64,000 nucleotides of DNA, from contig JAIUOF010000001.1 of NCBI GenBank assembly GCA_020161355.1, positions 558,001-622,000 of the forward strand, read 5' to 3'. Positions 36,699 to 46,324 of the stretch are shown here, piece by piece. Each line of letters begins with the position of its first letter. Position 1 is the stretch's first letter. The notes under the pieces were generated by a model. It searched no databases, was not told the DNA's origin, and saw nothing but the letters and a program-made list of their open reading frames with translations. The position numbers and the translations under genes were made by a program. The stretch is from Bacteroidota bacterium (GTDB lineage: Bacteria; Bacteroidota; Bacteroidia; Cytophagales; Spirosomataceae).

Positions 36699-36995
36699 AT
36701 GACAAGAGAAATAATTGAGATTACCTTTGAGGAATACCTTATCCTAAAAAAAAAGAAAATATCATTTATTGCAATAGATATCAGAGAAGTTGTAGAATTC
36801 TCAGATTACAATTTGGGTGATAAGAACATTCCGGCACATGAAATCACTGATAATATTGAGTATCTGAAAACTTTTGAGAACATAGCTGTGGTTTGTTCAA
36901 ACGGCACGAGAAGTCATATCATGGCAAGAGTTATCCAAAAAAAAATCCCGTCAGCACAGATTTATCATCTGACTGAAGGGATAATTAAGGGTTAA
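36699..36995 (+). CDS. Single-domain rhodanese
   Basis: A 98-aa rhodanese. The active-site loop VVCSNGTRS has catalytic C66 followed by R71, a six-residue loop of the sulfurtransferase type. IAIDIREVVEFSDYNLG is the usual N-terminal strand and IPAHEI is the conserved loop. It is probably co-transcribed with radC; the physiological sulfur acceptor is unknown. Confidence 0.85.
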   Translation: MTREIIEITFEEYLILKKKKISFIAIDIREVVEFSDYNLGDKNIPAHEITDNIEYLKTFENIAVVCSNGTRSHIMARVIQKKIPSAQIYHLTEGIIKG

Positions 36996-37006
36996 GTTTA
37001 AATCTC

Positions 37007-37117
37007 TTAGTAGTTTCTGTCTCTTTTCTTTAACCAGGAACCCATTAAAAATGCTCCGGTAAGAAGAGTAACAAAAAACAATATCGGTAACCAGGTTGGG
37101 AATTGATATCCAAACAT
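37007..37117 (-). CDS. Possible 36-aa membrane protein
   Basis: An ATG-initiated ORF with a hydrophobic helix (WLPILFFVTLLTGAFLMGSW) and a basic C-terminus (LKKRDRNY). It fills the gap between the convergent rhodanese and NRAMP-like genes; the stop is 12 bases from the rhodanese stop. Short single-pass proteins with such charge bias are often real, but no family is recognised. Confidence 0.4.
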   Translation of the reverse strand: MFGYQFPTWLPILFFVTLLTGAFLMGSWLKKRDRNY

Positions 37118-37222
37118 ATAATTTCTATTTTTATGCAAAAGTATAATTTTTTTAAGAAATTTCACAATCCCATTTTCAAAAAAAGATAAAATTCAAGATG
37201 AAATTATAAAAATCAACTAAAA

Positions 37223-38392
37223 TCAAACCATAAGACTGTAAATACTAAATCCCAAAAGTAAAAATACCAATATCCAGGCTAAAGTCACCACCCAAATCGC
37301 TGGTTTATACGCTCCAAATAATGAAGTATTTTTAAATGATAACAGGGAAATCGTCAAACCTAACGGCAAAATGAAACTATTGATGTATCCGGCAAACAGG
37401 AGCAAATTCACTGGTTTTCCTATTTTTATATAAGTAAGGAGAGAAATAATGATAAATAATAAAATGAATCCTATTTTTGAGTTTTTAAGTGTTGTATGTA
37501 GATTTTTGAAAAAAGAAAAAGAAGTATAGGTTGCTCCAATGACCGACGTAATAGCCGCGGCCCACAGAACAATTCCAAAAAAAAGTTTTCCATAATTTCC
37601 AAAAGCTATAAAAAATACAGAGGCAGTTGGATTCTGTGGGTTTAAAACCTGCCCAGAAATAACTACTCCTAATGTGCCCAGAAACAAAAAATAACGCATA
37701 AACCCTGTTGTCAAAATCCCCATAGTTGCACTTTTTGAAATACTGGAAAGATTTTCAAGTCCTGTGGTTTTGCTATCTAATAATTTTTGTGCTCCAGCAA
37801 ATGAAATATATCCACCTACAGTACCTCCTATCAATGTCAATGTAGATTTAACATCAAATTTTCCAGGCCAAAAAGTACCTTTAAACAAAAACTTCAGATC
37901 TAATGGTGCTTTCAACGCAAGCAAAAACACAAAAATCAACATTATAATCGCAAGAGTTTTTACAAACCAATCGAGTAATTTTTGAGAATCAGGTACAAAG
38001 AATACGACCAAAACGATAAAACCTGAAATGAGGGCTCCATTTTGTGGATTAATGCCGAAAATTGTTTCCATTGCCAAGCCAGTACCTGCCACATTTCCAA
38101 TATTAAAAACCAGTCCCCCCAGAATTACCAAAATGGAAACCAAAGTGCCCAGCCCAAAGAAAAGACCATCCCCAAGCGTTTGAATGTTTTTTCCTGAAAT
38201 GCCAATTGCTTTCCAGATGCTGTTCTGTGCTAAAATATCTATTACTACAGAAATCATGACGATAAATCCAAAATCATACCCCAGGATACCTGTAAAAACG
38301 GTGGTTTGGGTCAAAAATCCCGGTCCAATCGCTGAAGTAGCCATTATAATTGCAGCGGACCAAATTGCGGTACCCCTATTTTTTATTTTCAT
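37223..38392 (-). CDS. NRAMP-like transporter lacking classical metal-binding motifs
   Basis: A 389-aa inner-membrane protein with about 11 helices, related to NRAMP (MntH) transporters. The helix-1 motif, DPGN in metal transporters, reads GPGFLTQT here, and the helix-6 region (GGYISFAGAQKLLD) has no MPH motif. Such divergent proteins include, as I recall, YcsG, encoded with the 5-oxoprolinase genes in Bacillus subtilis; pxpABC lie about 5.6 kb away in this window. A non-metal substrate is therefore plausible. The ATG at 38392 is preferred because an upstream TTG (38419) falls inside the -7 box. Confidence 0.85.
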   Translation of the reverse strand: MKIKNRGTAIWSAAIIMATSAIGPGFLTQTTVFTGILGYDFGFIVMISVVIDILAQNSIWKAIGISGKNIQTLGDGLFFGLGTLVSILVILGGLVFNIGNVAGTGLAMETIFGINPQNGALISGFIVLVVFFVPDSQKLLDWFVKTLAIIMLIFVFLLALKAPLDLKFLFKGTFWPGKFDVKSTLTLIGGTVGGYISFAGAQKLLDSKTTGLENLSSISKSATMGILTTGFMRYFLFLGTLGVVISGQVLNPQNPTASVFFIAFGNYGKLFFGIVLWAAAITSVIGATYTSFSFFKNLHTTLKNSKIGFILLFIIISLLTYIKIGKPVNLLLFAGYINSFILPLGLTISLLSFKNTSLFGAYKPAIWVVTLAWILVFLLLGFSIYSLMV

Positions 38393-38416
38393 TTTTTCGG
38401 ATGGTAAAACGATTTT

Positions 38417-38446
38417 CAAATGTAATTTCTAAGTTTCTTAAATCAA
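38417..38446 (-). promoter_or_regulatory. Promoter of the NRAMP-like gene
   Basis: On the minus strand TTG (38444-38446), 19 bases, then TACATTTG (38417-38424), an excellent Bacteroidota promoter 24 bases before the ATG at 38392. It decides the start codon. Confidence 0.75.
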
Positions 38447-38542
38447 TATTTTGGTCTATTGATAATTAAGAATTATCCATTATAAAATTTCACTGTAATT
38501 AATAAGTATTAAATTAGATGAAATTTTTACTTATCTAACATT

Positions 38543-39616
38543 ATGCGTCCATTAATTATAGCTGCAAGTATTATTTTTCTTTTGATATTGGGTAAAATCT
38601 TCTTTTGGAGTTCTGATCAAACTAAAGGGCCGGGCAAACCCGGAGATAAAAAGATGGGACCAGGTGGTAAACCCGGTGATATGAAACCCATGATGGTAAA
38701 AACATTGATTGTAGGTTTGGACAATTCTGATAAAACGGTGTTTTCTTCCGGAACAACAGTAGCCAATGAGGAAGTAGATTTGAAAAGTGAGATTTCCGGG
38801 ATTATAACAAAACTAAATATCCCCGAAGGGAAAATGGTGGCAAAAGGTTTTTTGATCGCAAAAATTAAAGATGACGATATTCTGGCTCAATTACGGAAAA
38901 TAGAACTTGAAGAAAAACTGGCAGCACAGATTGAAGCCAGACAAAGAAAACTTCTTGACATAAATGCAATCAGCAAAGAAGAATATGAGATATCGCAAAA
39001 CAAGGTATTTACACTTAAAGCGGACAAAGACCTACTAAAAGTTCAATTGGCCAAGACGGAAATAAGGGCTCCCTTTGCAGGAAAAATTGGTCTTAAAAAT
39101 ATTTCATTAGGAGCATATGTAACTCCAGCCAGCATAATTACCTCATTGGTGCAGTTTAATCCTATAAAACTTGATTTCACAATTCCGGAAAAATATCTTA
39201 ATTCTGTATCTCCGGGAAAAAACATCAAATTTCAAACTGATGGTTCAATAGAAGAAAGAACTGCGACTATTATTGCTATTGATCCAAAAATTGACGAAAC
39301 ACTTAGAACATTAAAAGTAAGAGCGGTAGCCAGTAATGCGTCCAATACACTGCTTCCCGGCATGTTTTTAAAAGTATTTATCAACCTTGGCAGTACAAAA
39401 TCAGTAATGATACCCACAGAAACGGTTATACCGGTGGTGGATGGTAAAAAAGTATTTGTGAAGCGAAATGGAAAAGCTGAAGAGATAAAAATTGAAACAG
39501 GATTAAGGAATGCCTCCAGCCTTCAGGTTTTGAAAGGGTTGAATGTTGGAGATTCTTTGATAACCTCTGGACTTATGACTTTAAAAGCCGGAACACCGGT
39601 ATTTACAAAAAAATAA
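38543..39616 (+). CDS. RND efflux periplasmic adaptor subunit
   Basis: A 357-aa membrane-fusion protein. One N-terminal transmembrane segment (LIIAASIIFLLILGKIFFW) is followed by a Gly/Pro/Lys linker with repeated PGD/GPGG units, then a lipoyl half-motif (VDLKSEISGIITKLNIPEGK), a short alpha-hairpin (about 115-165), the second lipoyl half (TEIRAPFAGKIGLKNISLGA) and beta-barrel and membrane-proximal domains. It would link the pump to TolC. First of a three-gene cassette. Confidence 0.93.
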   Translation: MRPLIIAASIIFLLILGKIFFWSSDQTKGPGKPGDKKMGPGGKPGDMKPMMVKTLIVGLDNSDKTVFSSGTTVANEEVDLKSEISGIITKLNIPEGKMVAKGFLIAKIKDDDILAQLRKIELEEKLAAQIEARQRKLLDINAISKEEYEISQNKVFTLKADKDLLKVQLAKTEIRAPFAGKIGLKNISLGAYVTPASIITSLVQFNPIKLDFTIPEKYLNSVSPGKNIKFQTDGSIEERTATIIAIDPKIDETLRTLKVRAVASNASNTLLPGMFLKVFINLGSTKSVMIPTETVIPVVDGKKVFVKRNGKAEEIKIETGLRNASSLQVLKGLNVGDSLITSGLMTLKAGTPVFTKK

Positions 39617-39622
39617 TACTTT

Positions 39623-42600
39623 ATGTCTTTATCAACGCTATCAATAAAAAGGCCGGTATTGGCCATTGTCATGAACCTGCTCATTTTACTTTTCGGGTTC
39701 ATCGGATTTCAGTTTTTGGGCGTAAGGGAATTCCCTTCTATTGACCCTCCTATTGTCAATGTGAGTGCAAATTACCCCGGTGCAAATGCAGATATCATCG
39801 AATCGCAAATTACTGAGCCTCTTGAAAAAGCTCTCAATAGTGTAGAAGGTATCCGATCGGTGAGTTCATCATCCAATCAGGGTTCATCCAATATCACTAT
39901 AGAGTTTAATCTTGGGGTAGATATGGAAAAAGCCACTAATGATGTGAGGGATAAAGTATCACAAGCAGTTTTCCTACTTCCAAGAGACCTTGACGGGCTG
40001 CCAGCTGTAAGGAAAGCAGACGCTAATTCAGAAACTATCATTTCTCTTTCTTTAAATAGCAATGTCAGGAATATTTTGGAAGTATCTGATTTTGCCGAAA
40101 ACGTTGTTTCACCCCGATTGGAAACTATCGAAGGAGTAAGTGAAATCAGGATATGGGGTTTTAAAAGATACTCTATGAGAATCTGGATGGATCCTGAGCG
40201 AATGGTCTCTATGGGTGTAACCACCCAGGATGTTAAATCTGCACTTGACCGTGAAAATGTGGAGCTTCCATCCGGAAAATTACAAGGTGATAACACTGAA
40301 TTGGTAGTAAAAACCATTGGTAGGTTCACTAATGAAGAGGATTTCAATAATATGATAGTCAAAAATGTTGGAGAGCAAATTGTCAGGCTCAAAGATATTG
40401 GCTATGCACAAATTGGTGCAGAAAATCAGGAAACCATACTCCGATGGAATGGAGTTCCGATGTGTGGGATTGCCGTTCAACCTCAACCCGGAGCTAATTT
40501 TTTGGATATTGCGAAAGAAGTTTACAAAAGAAAAGCTGAAATTGAAAAAACCTTACCTTCTGATTTAAAACTTGGGGTAATTATAGATTACACTACTTTT
40601 GTGAAACAATCCGTTGAGGAAGTTGCTGAAACTCTGATTATTGCTGTGATTTTAGTGGTAATAATTATTTTCTTATTTTTCAGAGACTGGATAATTGCTG
40701 TTCGACCTTTGATTGATATCCCTGTATCACTGGTTGGTACATTTTTTATAATGTATCTTTTTGGCTTTTCCATTAACGTACTTACTTTACTTGCCATTGT
40801 ACTGGCTACGGGTCTGGTAGTGGATGATGGTATTGTGGTTACTGAAAATATCTTCAAAAAAATAGAAGAAGGGATGAATCCCATCGAGGCTTCGGTTAAA
40901 GGTGCCAATGAAATATTTTTTGCAGTAATTTCTACCTCTATTACCCTTGCTGCTGTTTTTTTGCCTGTAATATTTATGGAAGGGTTTGTTGGAAGGCTTT
41001 TCAGGGAGTTTGGAATTGTACTTTCAAGTGCTGTATTGATATCGGCATTTGTATCGCTGACCCTTACTCCTATGCTCAATGCCTACTTAAACCGCAAAAC
41101 AGCCAAAAAATCAAAATTTTATGTAGCTACTGAGCCATTCTTTCAAAAACTGGAAGAATCCTACCATAACAGTTTGAGTAGCTTTTTGGAGAAAAAATGG
41201 GTGGTAATGCCAATTATGATGGTCATTTTTGGGCTGGTTTATTTTTTCTGGGGAAAATTAAATTCCGAGCTTGCACCGCTGGATGACCGTAGTAGCCTAC
41301 AGATTCAGTTTTCAGGACCTGAGGGCTCCTCTTATGACTACATGGATAATTATATCCAGAAAGCTGAGAAAATGATTAATGATTCTATTCCCGAAGTGAA
41401 TGGGGTTATGACCGTTACGGCTCCTTCTTTTGGTGGATCTGGTGGAGCAAATACTGGTTTTGGAAGGATTTCATTGTATCCAAAAGACCAAAGAACCAAG
41501 TCACAAATGGATGTGAGTGATAATATGACCAATATTTTAAAGAAAATACCGGATGGAAGGGCTTTTGTAAATCAACAGCAAACCATTTCAGTAAACCGAA
41601 GAGGCGGCTTGCCGGTAGGTTATGTAATTCAGGCTCCGGATTTCAAGAAATTAAGGGAATATTTACCAAAATTCATGGATGAAGTTCAGAAAAACCCAAC
41701 ATTCATGATATCAGATGTGAATCTTAAGTTTTCAAAGCCTGAACTTTCAATCATAATAGATCGTGAAAAATCTAAAAGTTTGGGTGTAGCAGTTGCCGAT
41801 GTGGCACAGACCATGCAACTGGCATTTGCCGGACAGCGTTTCTCCTATTTTACGATGAATGGTCGTCAGTATCAGGTAATTGGGCAGTTTGATCGTAAAG
41901 ACAGAAATGAGCCATTTGACCTCAAAAGTATGTATGTAAAAAACAACAGAGGGGAGCTCGTTCAACTTGATAATATAGTAAAAGTAGAAGAAAACAGCAG
42001 TCCACCACAATTATATCACTACGACAGATATATGAGTGCCACTGTTTCGGCAGGTTTGGCTCCCGGAAAAACAATTGCAGACGGAATTAAGGCTATGGAT
42101 GAAATACGTGACAAGCTCAACGATGAAACCATCAGAACCGTACTTACAGGCTCTTCCAGAGACTTTGCTGAGAGTTCATCTAACACAATGTTTTCATTTG
42201 GTTTAGCTCTAATTTTGGTATTTTTAATTCTCGCAGCCCAATTTGAAAGCTTCGTTGACCCACTGATTATTATGTTTACGGTGCCGTTGGCAATCGCAGG
42301 AGCGGTCATTTCCTTATGGTTTTTTGATCAAACATTAAATATTTTTAGCCAAATCGGAATGATTATGTTGATAGGTTTGGTTACTAAAAATGGTATTTTG
42401 ATAGTAGAATTTGCCAATCAGTTACGTGAAAAAGGGTTTTCTAAACCAAAAGCTGCCATTGAAGCTGCATCGCTGCGTTTGAGACCCATTTTGATGACAA
42501 CTCTTGCAACCACCTTTGGGGCGTTGCCAATAGCCCTGGCATTGGGTTCTGCAGGTGCAAGTCGCCGTTCGATGGGTATTGTTGTTATCGGAGGATTGTT

Positions 42601-42709
42601 GGTTTCCCTTATTCTGACCCTCTATATAATCCCGGCCATATACATATATTTGAGTAAAGAAAAGAATTTTGAAAGGATGAAAGCCATTGAGGAAATGGCT
42701 CATGATTAA
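39623..42709 (+). CDS. RND efflux pump, AcrB-like permease
   Basis: A 1028-aa proton-driven exporter of the hydrophobe/amphiphile (HAE1) type. Twelve helices and two large periplasmic loops; the proton-relay aspartates are seen in helix 4 (ATGLVVDDGIVVTENIFK) and the helix-10 to 12 region includes GLVTKNGILIVEFANQ and SLRLRPILMTTLATTFGALP. Substrates (drugs, detergents, dyes) cannot be predicted. It starts 6 bases after the adaptor gene. Confidence 0.95.
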   Translation: MSLSTLSIKRPVLAIVMNLLILLFGFIGFQFLGVREFPSIDPPIVNVSANYPGANADIIESQITEPLEKALNSVEGIRSVSSSSNQGSSNITIEFNLGVDMEKATNDVRDKVSQAVFLLPRDLDGLPAVRKADANSETIISLSLNSNVRNILEVSDFAENVVSPRLETIEGVSEIRIWGFKRYSMRIWMDPERMVSMGVTTQDVKSALDRENVELPSGKLQGDNTELVVKTIGRFTNEEDFNNMIVKNVGEQIVRLKDIGYAQIGAENQETILRWNGVPMCGIAVQPQPGANFLDIAKEVYKRKAEIEKTLPSDLKLGVIIDYTTFVKQSVEEVAETLIIAVILVVIIIFLFFRDWIIAVRPLIDIPVSLVGTFFIMYLFGFSINVLTLLAIVLATGLVVDDGIVVTENIFKKIEEGMNPIEASVKGANEIFFAVISTSITLAAVFLPVIFMEGFVGRLFREFGIVLSSAVLISAFVSLTLTPMLNAYLNRKTAKKSKFYVATEPFFQKLEESYHNSLSSFLEKKWVVMPIMMVIFGLVYFFWGKLNSELAPLDDRSSLQIQFSGPEGSSYDYMDNYIQKAEKMINDSIPEVNGVMTVTAPSFGGSGGANTGFGRISLYPKDQRTKSQMDVSDNMTNILKKIPDGRAFVNQQQTISVNRRGGLPVGYVIQAPDFKKLREYLPKFMDEVQKNPTFMISDVNLKFSKPELSIIIDREKSKSLGVAVADVAQTMQLAFAGQRFSYFTMNGRQYQVIGQFDRKDRNEPFDLKSMYVKNNRGELVQLDNIVKVEENSSPPQLYHYDRYMSATVSAGLAPGKTIADGIKAMDEIRDKLNDETIRTVLTGSSRDFAESSSNTMFSFGLALILVFLILAAQFESFVDPLIIMFTVPLAIAGAVISLWFFDQTLNIFSQIGMIMLIGLVTKNGILIVEFANQLREKGFSKPKAAIEAASLRLRPILMTTLATTFGALPIALALGSAGASRRSMGIVVIGGLLVSLILTLYIIPAIYIYLSKEKNFERMKAIEEMAHD

Positions 42710-42742
42710 AAAAATGAAATTCTTCAAAAAAAATTAATTTAA

Positions 42743-44044
42743 ATGAAATTCAGAATAATTATAAGTACCCTATTTGCACTAAATAGTTTTAATATTTTTG
42801 GGCAAAAAGTTTTAACCCTCTCAGAAGCACAAAATATCGCACTTGAAAATAATTTTGGCTTAAAGGCTTCGAAAAAACAAATCGAACTCGCTGAAAACCA
42901 AATCTATAAGGCCAATGCCGGTATGCTTCCGGTGATCGACTGGAACACGAGTTTCAACTCTTCATTTAATCAGGTTCATCAGAATTTCATTGATGGTAGA
43001 GTGATTAATCGCTTTGGTAGATCCATTACCCCTAATACAAACCTGGCTTTGAGCTACACTTTGTATGACGGCAAAAAAATGCAGGCCACTTTTGAAAAAT
43101 TAAAAAGCCAGGGACAGCAGGCTAAAATCCAAAACCAAACTTTGATTCAAAATACAATATCAAATGTGATGTTGGTTTATTATGATATTCAAAGACTTGA
43201 AGGAACCCTTGCCTATCTTAAAGAAATAATGAAATATTATGATGAGAGGTTAAAAATAACTGAAGAACGCTGGCAAATAGGACGTGGTTCGAAACTGGAT
43301 TTTCTTCAATCAAAAGCCGATATAAGTATTCAACAAACCAATCTTGCGAATATTGAAAATCAATTACGAAATTCTAAAGTAAGACTCAATGGACTGCTGG
43401 GAAGGAGTCCCTCAATTGATTTTGAAATCGAAAAAGATAGCTTCAAAGGATTTTCTTATAGTTTGAAGGACTTGATCGAAGAAGCACGAAGCCAAAATCC
43501 TGAATTTTTGAATATTAAAAAATCAGAAGAAATAAATTTACTGGCTAGGAAAGAAAGTGAGTCGTTCCGGAAACCCAGGATTAATTTGAATAGTTCATTT
43601 GGATACAATTTCAACTCAAATAATGCCGGGTTGATAACTTTTAACCAATCAATCGGTCTAAATGCCGGGATTAGTGCCACCTGGAGGATTTTTGATGGGG
43701 GTATTATCAATCGAAATATTCAGGCTAACAAAATTTCAGGTGATATTTTAAGAATTCAGGAAGAAGCTCTCTTCAACCAAATCGAAAATGACCTTACATC
43801 AGCCTTTCAACAGTATGAAAATGACAAAGAAATACTATCTTTGGAAGAGCTAAATCGAAAAGTGGCAGAAGAAAACCTTGATATTTCGCTTGAAAAATTC
43901 AAATTGGGTTCTTCAACAATTCTTGAATTAAACGACGCACAAACCCGCTTCAATACCGTGATGAACAGGCTGGTGAGTGCTCAGTATAATGTTAAAATTT
44001 CAGAATTAGACCTTTTGACCTTAAGTGGCAGACTGGTAAAATAA
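42743..44044 (+). CDS. TolC family outer-membrane efflux protein
   Basis: A 433-aa outer-membrane channel. A signal peptide (FALNSFNIFGQ) precedes two TolC-type repeats of long coiled helices and beta strands: LTLSEAQNIALENNFGLKAS, NTNLALSYTLYDGKKMQATF and RWQIGRGSKLDFLQSKADIS, then LEKFKLGSSTILELNDAQTR. It completes the adaptor-pump-TolC cassette. Its end overlaps the convergent pxpA by 24 bases. Confidence 0.93.
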   Translation: MKFRIIISTLFALNSFNIFGQKVLTLSEAQNIALENNFGLKASKKQIELAENQIYKANAGMLPVIDWNTSFNSSFNQVHQNFIDGRVINRFGRSITPNTNLALSYTLYDGKKMQATFEKLKSQGQQAKIQNQTLIQNTISNVMLVYYDIQRLEGTLAYLKEIMKYYDERLKITEERWQIGRGSKLDFLQSKADISIQQTNLANIENQLRNSKVRLNGLLGRSPSIDFEIEKDSFKGFSYSLKDLIEEARSQNPEFLNIKKSEEINLLARKESESFRKPRINLNSSFGYNFNSNNAGLITFNQSIGLNAGISATWRIFDGGIINRNIQANKISGDILRIQEEALFNQIENDLTSAFQQYENDKEILSLEELNRKVAEENLDISLEKFKLGSSTILELNDAQTRFNTVMNRLVSAQYNVKISELDLLTLSGRLVK

Positions 44045-44761
44045 CTTTACTTTTTCGGAAACTAATCGGGCGATTTGAAGGGCATTTGCCGAATCACTGT
44101 GTATGCAGATAGTTTCTGCCTTTATATTTACTTTTGATTTATCTTTAGTTTCAAAAGGTTCTTTTTTCAAAAAGCATTGAATTTGATTCTCAATCTTTCC
44201 TAAATCCTCAATTAAACCACCATCTGAGCGAGAAGCCAGGCTTTTGTCAGACAGGTAATATCTGTCAGCGAAAACTTCATTCAGTGTATTTAAACCCAAA
44301 CTTTGGGCTTCAACAACACTAAGACTTTCAGATAAACCAACCAAAATCAAGTCAGTTGAAAATTCAGCTACAGCCTCTGCTATGGCTTTGGCATATTGGC
44401 GATTTTTAGCTGAAATATTGTAAAGTGCTCCATGCGGTTTTACATGATTGATCTTGATCTTAAACGTTTCTGAAATTTTAAAAAATACCTCTAATTGTCT
44501 TAATATTAAGTCCTTAATTTGAAAATAATCAAGAAATATTTCAGCTCTTCCAAAATTTTGCCAATCCTCAAAACCGGGATGAGCACCGATTTTCAAGTTA
44601 TATTTTAAAGCTTGTTCTATCGTATAAGCCATCTGTTTATCGGAACCGGCATGAAAACCGCAAGCGATATTAACTGAATTCACAAAAGGCATTAAGGAGA
44701 CATCATAACCTGAGGTCATAAATTCCTCGATTTCACCCATATCACAATTAATGTCTATCAT
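44021..44761 (-). CDS. pxpA: 5-oxoprolinase subunit A
   Basis: A 246-aa LamB/YcsF family protein, a subunit of the ATP-dependent PxpABC 5-oxoprolinase that hydrolyses 5-oxoproline (pyroglutamate) to glutamate. Motifs IDINCDMGEIEE, NIACGFHAGSDKQM, IGAHPGFEDWQNFGR and HVKPHGALYNISAK are typical. The start overlaps the pxpC stop (ATGA). Last gene of the operon. Confidence 0.95.
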   Translation of the reverse strand: MIDINCDMGEIEEFMTSGYDVSLMPFVNSVNIACGFHAGSDKQMAYTIEQALKYNLKIGAHPGFEDWQNFGRAEIFLDYFQIKDLILRQLEVFFKISETFKIKINHVKPHGALYNISAKNRQYAKAIAEAVAEFSTDLILVGLSESLSVVEAQSLGLNTLNEVFADRYYLSDKSLASRSDGGLIEDLGKIENQIQCFLKKEPFETKDKSKVNIKAETICIHSDSANALQIARLVSEKVKLFYQSAT

Positions 44762-45669
44762 AAATTTTTAGTGGCTAGTTTTTTACTACCTTCAAGTTTT
44801 TTCAAAAAATCGTTCCTTTCTTTGATTAATTCTCTCGATTCTGTAATTGTAATAGGTTTAAAATTAAACTTCTGGCAGGGATATTTTTGAGCCAAAACAT
44901 CAATATCTACCGCCGAAATAAAACCTAATCGGGGATAACCGCCTGTCACCTGACTATCGGCCATCAAAATAGTCAAATTTCCATCCGGCAGCAATTGAAT
45001 CGTACCTTTGGTTACCGGAACCGAAGTGAGCTCTTTGTGAACTTTTAATTTTATTTCCGGCCCCATAATTCTTATTCCCATGCGGTTGGTTTCATGACTT
45101 ATTTCGAAAGTACTTTTATTTAGCCTTTCTTTCATTTCATTTTCCAAATCAAAATACTCATTATCAGGAACAAACCTAATAGTTCCACGTGATATTTTTT
45201 CTTCGAAATAGCGATTGGAAAGATTTGCAAATTTAAAATCTGAATCTTTAAGTTTTATTTTGAGGCTATCGCCTGAAACTATTTTGGAATTGAATTTGGT
45301 AATATTTTCTAAATCAAAACCTCCTTTAACACCAAAATAGCCTACATTTCCATTAATTTTCTTTTTCAAAGTCAATACCTGGCCACTTTTTGCCTGATAA
45401 TTTACAAGATTCTTCAAAGGTTTATCATCTAGGTAAGGACAAAAATCGGCTCCAGCAAGGCAGAAAATACAATCTTCCTGAAATAAAAGCTGAATTCCGG
45501 GAAAATAAAACTCAATACATGATTCGTTTTCATTATTGCCAAGAACCAGATTTAATAATGAAAATGAAAAAATATCAGCAGCTCCACCGGGGGAAATCCC
45601 CGCCCATTGTTCACTTGGATCGGGTAAAGACTGAAAACTGGCAAATATTCCTGATTTTGTAACTATCAT
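44758..45669 (-). CDS. pxpC: 5-oxoprolinase subunit C
   Basis: The biotin-dependent-carboxylase-like subunit (KipA/AHS2 family). The 303 residues include PSEQWAGISPGGAADIFSFS, FCLAGADFCPYLDDKPL, RFVPDNEYFDLENEMKERL and MGIRIMGPEIKLKVHKELTS, then ILMADSQVTGGYPRLGFIS. I place the start at the ATG at 45669, 4 bases after the pxpB stop; a longer ORF begins inside pxpB. It acts with PxpA and PxpB. Confidence 0.94.
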   Translation of the reverse strand: MIVTKSGIFASFQSLPDPSEQWAGISPGGAADIFSFSLLNLVLGNNENESCIEFYFPGIQLLFQEDCIFCLAGADFCPYLDDKPLKNLVNYQAKSGQVLTLKKKINGNVGYFGVKGGFDLENITKFNSKIVSGDSLKIKLKDSDFKFANLSNRYFEEKISRGTIRFVPDNEYFDLENEMKERLNKSTFEISHETNRMGIRIMGPEIKLKVHKELTSVPVTKGTIQLLPDGNLTILMADSQVTGGYPRLGFISAVDIDVLAQKYPCQKFNFKPITITESRELIKERNDFLKKLEGSKKLATKNL

Positions 45670-45673
45670 TTTT

Positions 45674-46324
45674 TTATACAGGGATAAACCTGACTTTATC
45701 ACGTGGTTTCAGCAAAGATTTTTGGCTGGCCTCAGGTAAAAACAGATCCTCATCAATATAACCTATGATATGCCATCCTCCCGGACTCTCCTGAGGATAA
45801 ATACCTGTTTGACTTCCACCAATCGCAACGCTGCCTTTTCTTACTTTTAAAGCCGGAGTATGTTTTCGTGGAATAGAAAGTCTTTCATCAAGGCCAATCA
45901 AATATGGAAAACCCGGTAAAAAACCAATCATTGCAACGGAATAAATTGGTTTTGAATGTAAATCAATAATTTCTTTTAAGCTTAATTTCAATTTTTTGGT
46001 TAATGTAAAAATATCTTCGCCGGAATAATCAACTCTAAATTCAAAAATCCTGGAATCTATTGCAGTTCCCTGATTTTCAGAAGTCTGAAATTCCTCCCAC
46101 AAATTTTCAAGACGGCTATTAAAATCAAAATCAGCCAAATGGTTCCAATACACGCCCAAAGTATTGTAGGTTGGTACCAAACCTACGATTTCACAAAGAT
46201 TTTTATTTTTTAAAAACTTAAAAAATGAGAGTACTTTTTGATTTGTTTCTAAAGAAATACCATCTCCAAAACACACATTGGAGGCAAATTCATTTATATT
46301 TCCTATTTTGAAGAAATCATTCAT
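45674..46324 (-). CDS. pxpB: 5-oxoprolinase subunit B
   Basis: The KipI/AHS1-type subunit, 216 aa. [59 protein letters not shown] and [20 protein letters not shown] are conserved family blocks. Coupled to the upstream YyaL-type gene by an ATGA overlap of 4 bases. Confidence 0.94.
   Translation of the reverse strand: MNDFFKIGNINEFASNVCFGDGISLETNQKVLSFFKFLKNKNLCEIVGLVPTYNTLGVYWNHLADFDFNSRLENLWEEFQTSENQGTAIDSRIFEFRVDYSGEDIFTLTKKLKLSLKEIIDLHSKPIYSVAMIGFLPGFPYLIGLDERLSIPRKHTPALKVRKGSVAIGGSQTGIYPQESPGGWHIIGYIDEDLFLPEASQKSLLKPRDKVRFIPV

Noticed and set aside
38393..38419. Upstream TTG start for the NRAMP-like gene
   Set aside because: The TTG lies within the predicted -7 box TACATTTG, so it would not be transcribed.
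38600..38700. Short tandem-like repeats in the adaptor gene
   Set aside because: They encode a Gly/Pro/Lys linker with irregular units; not a DNA repeat array or CRISPR.
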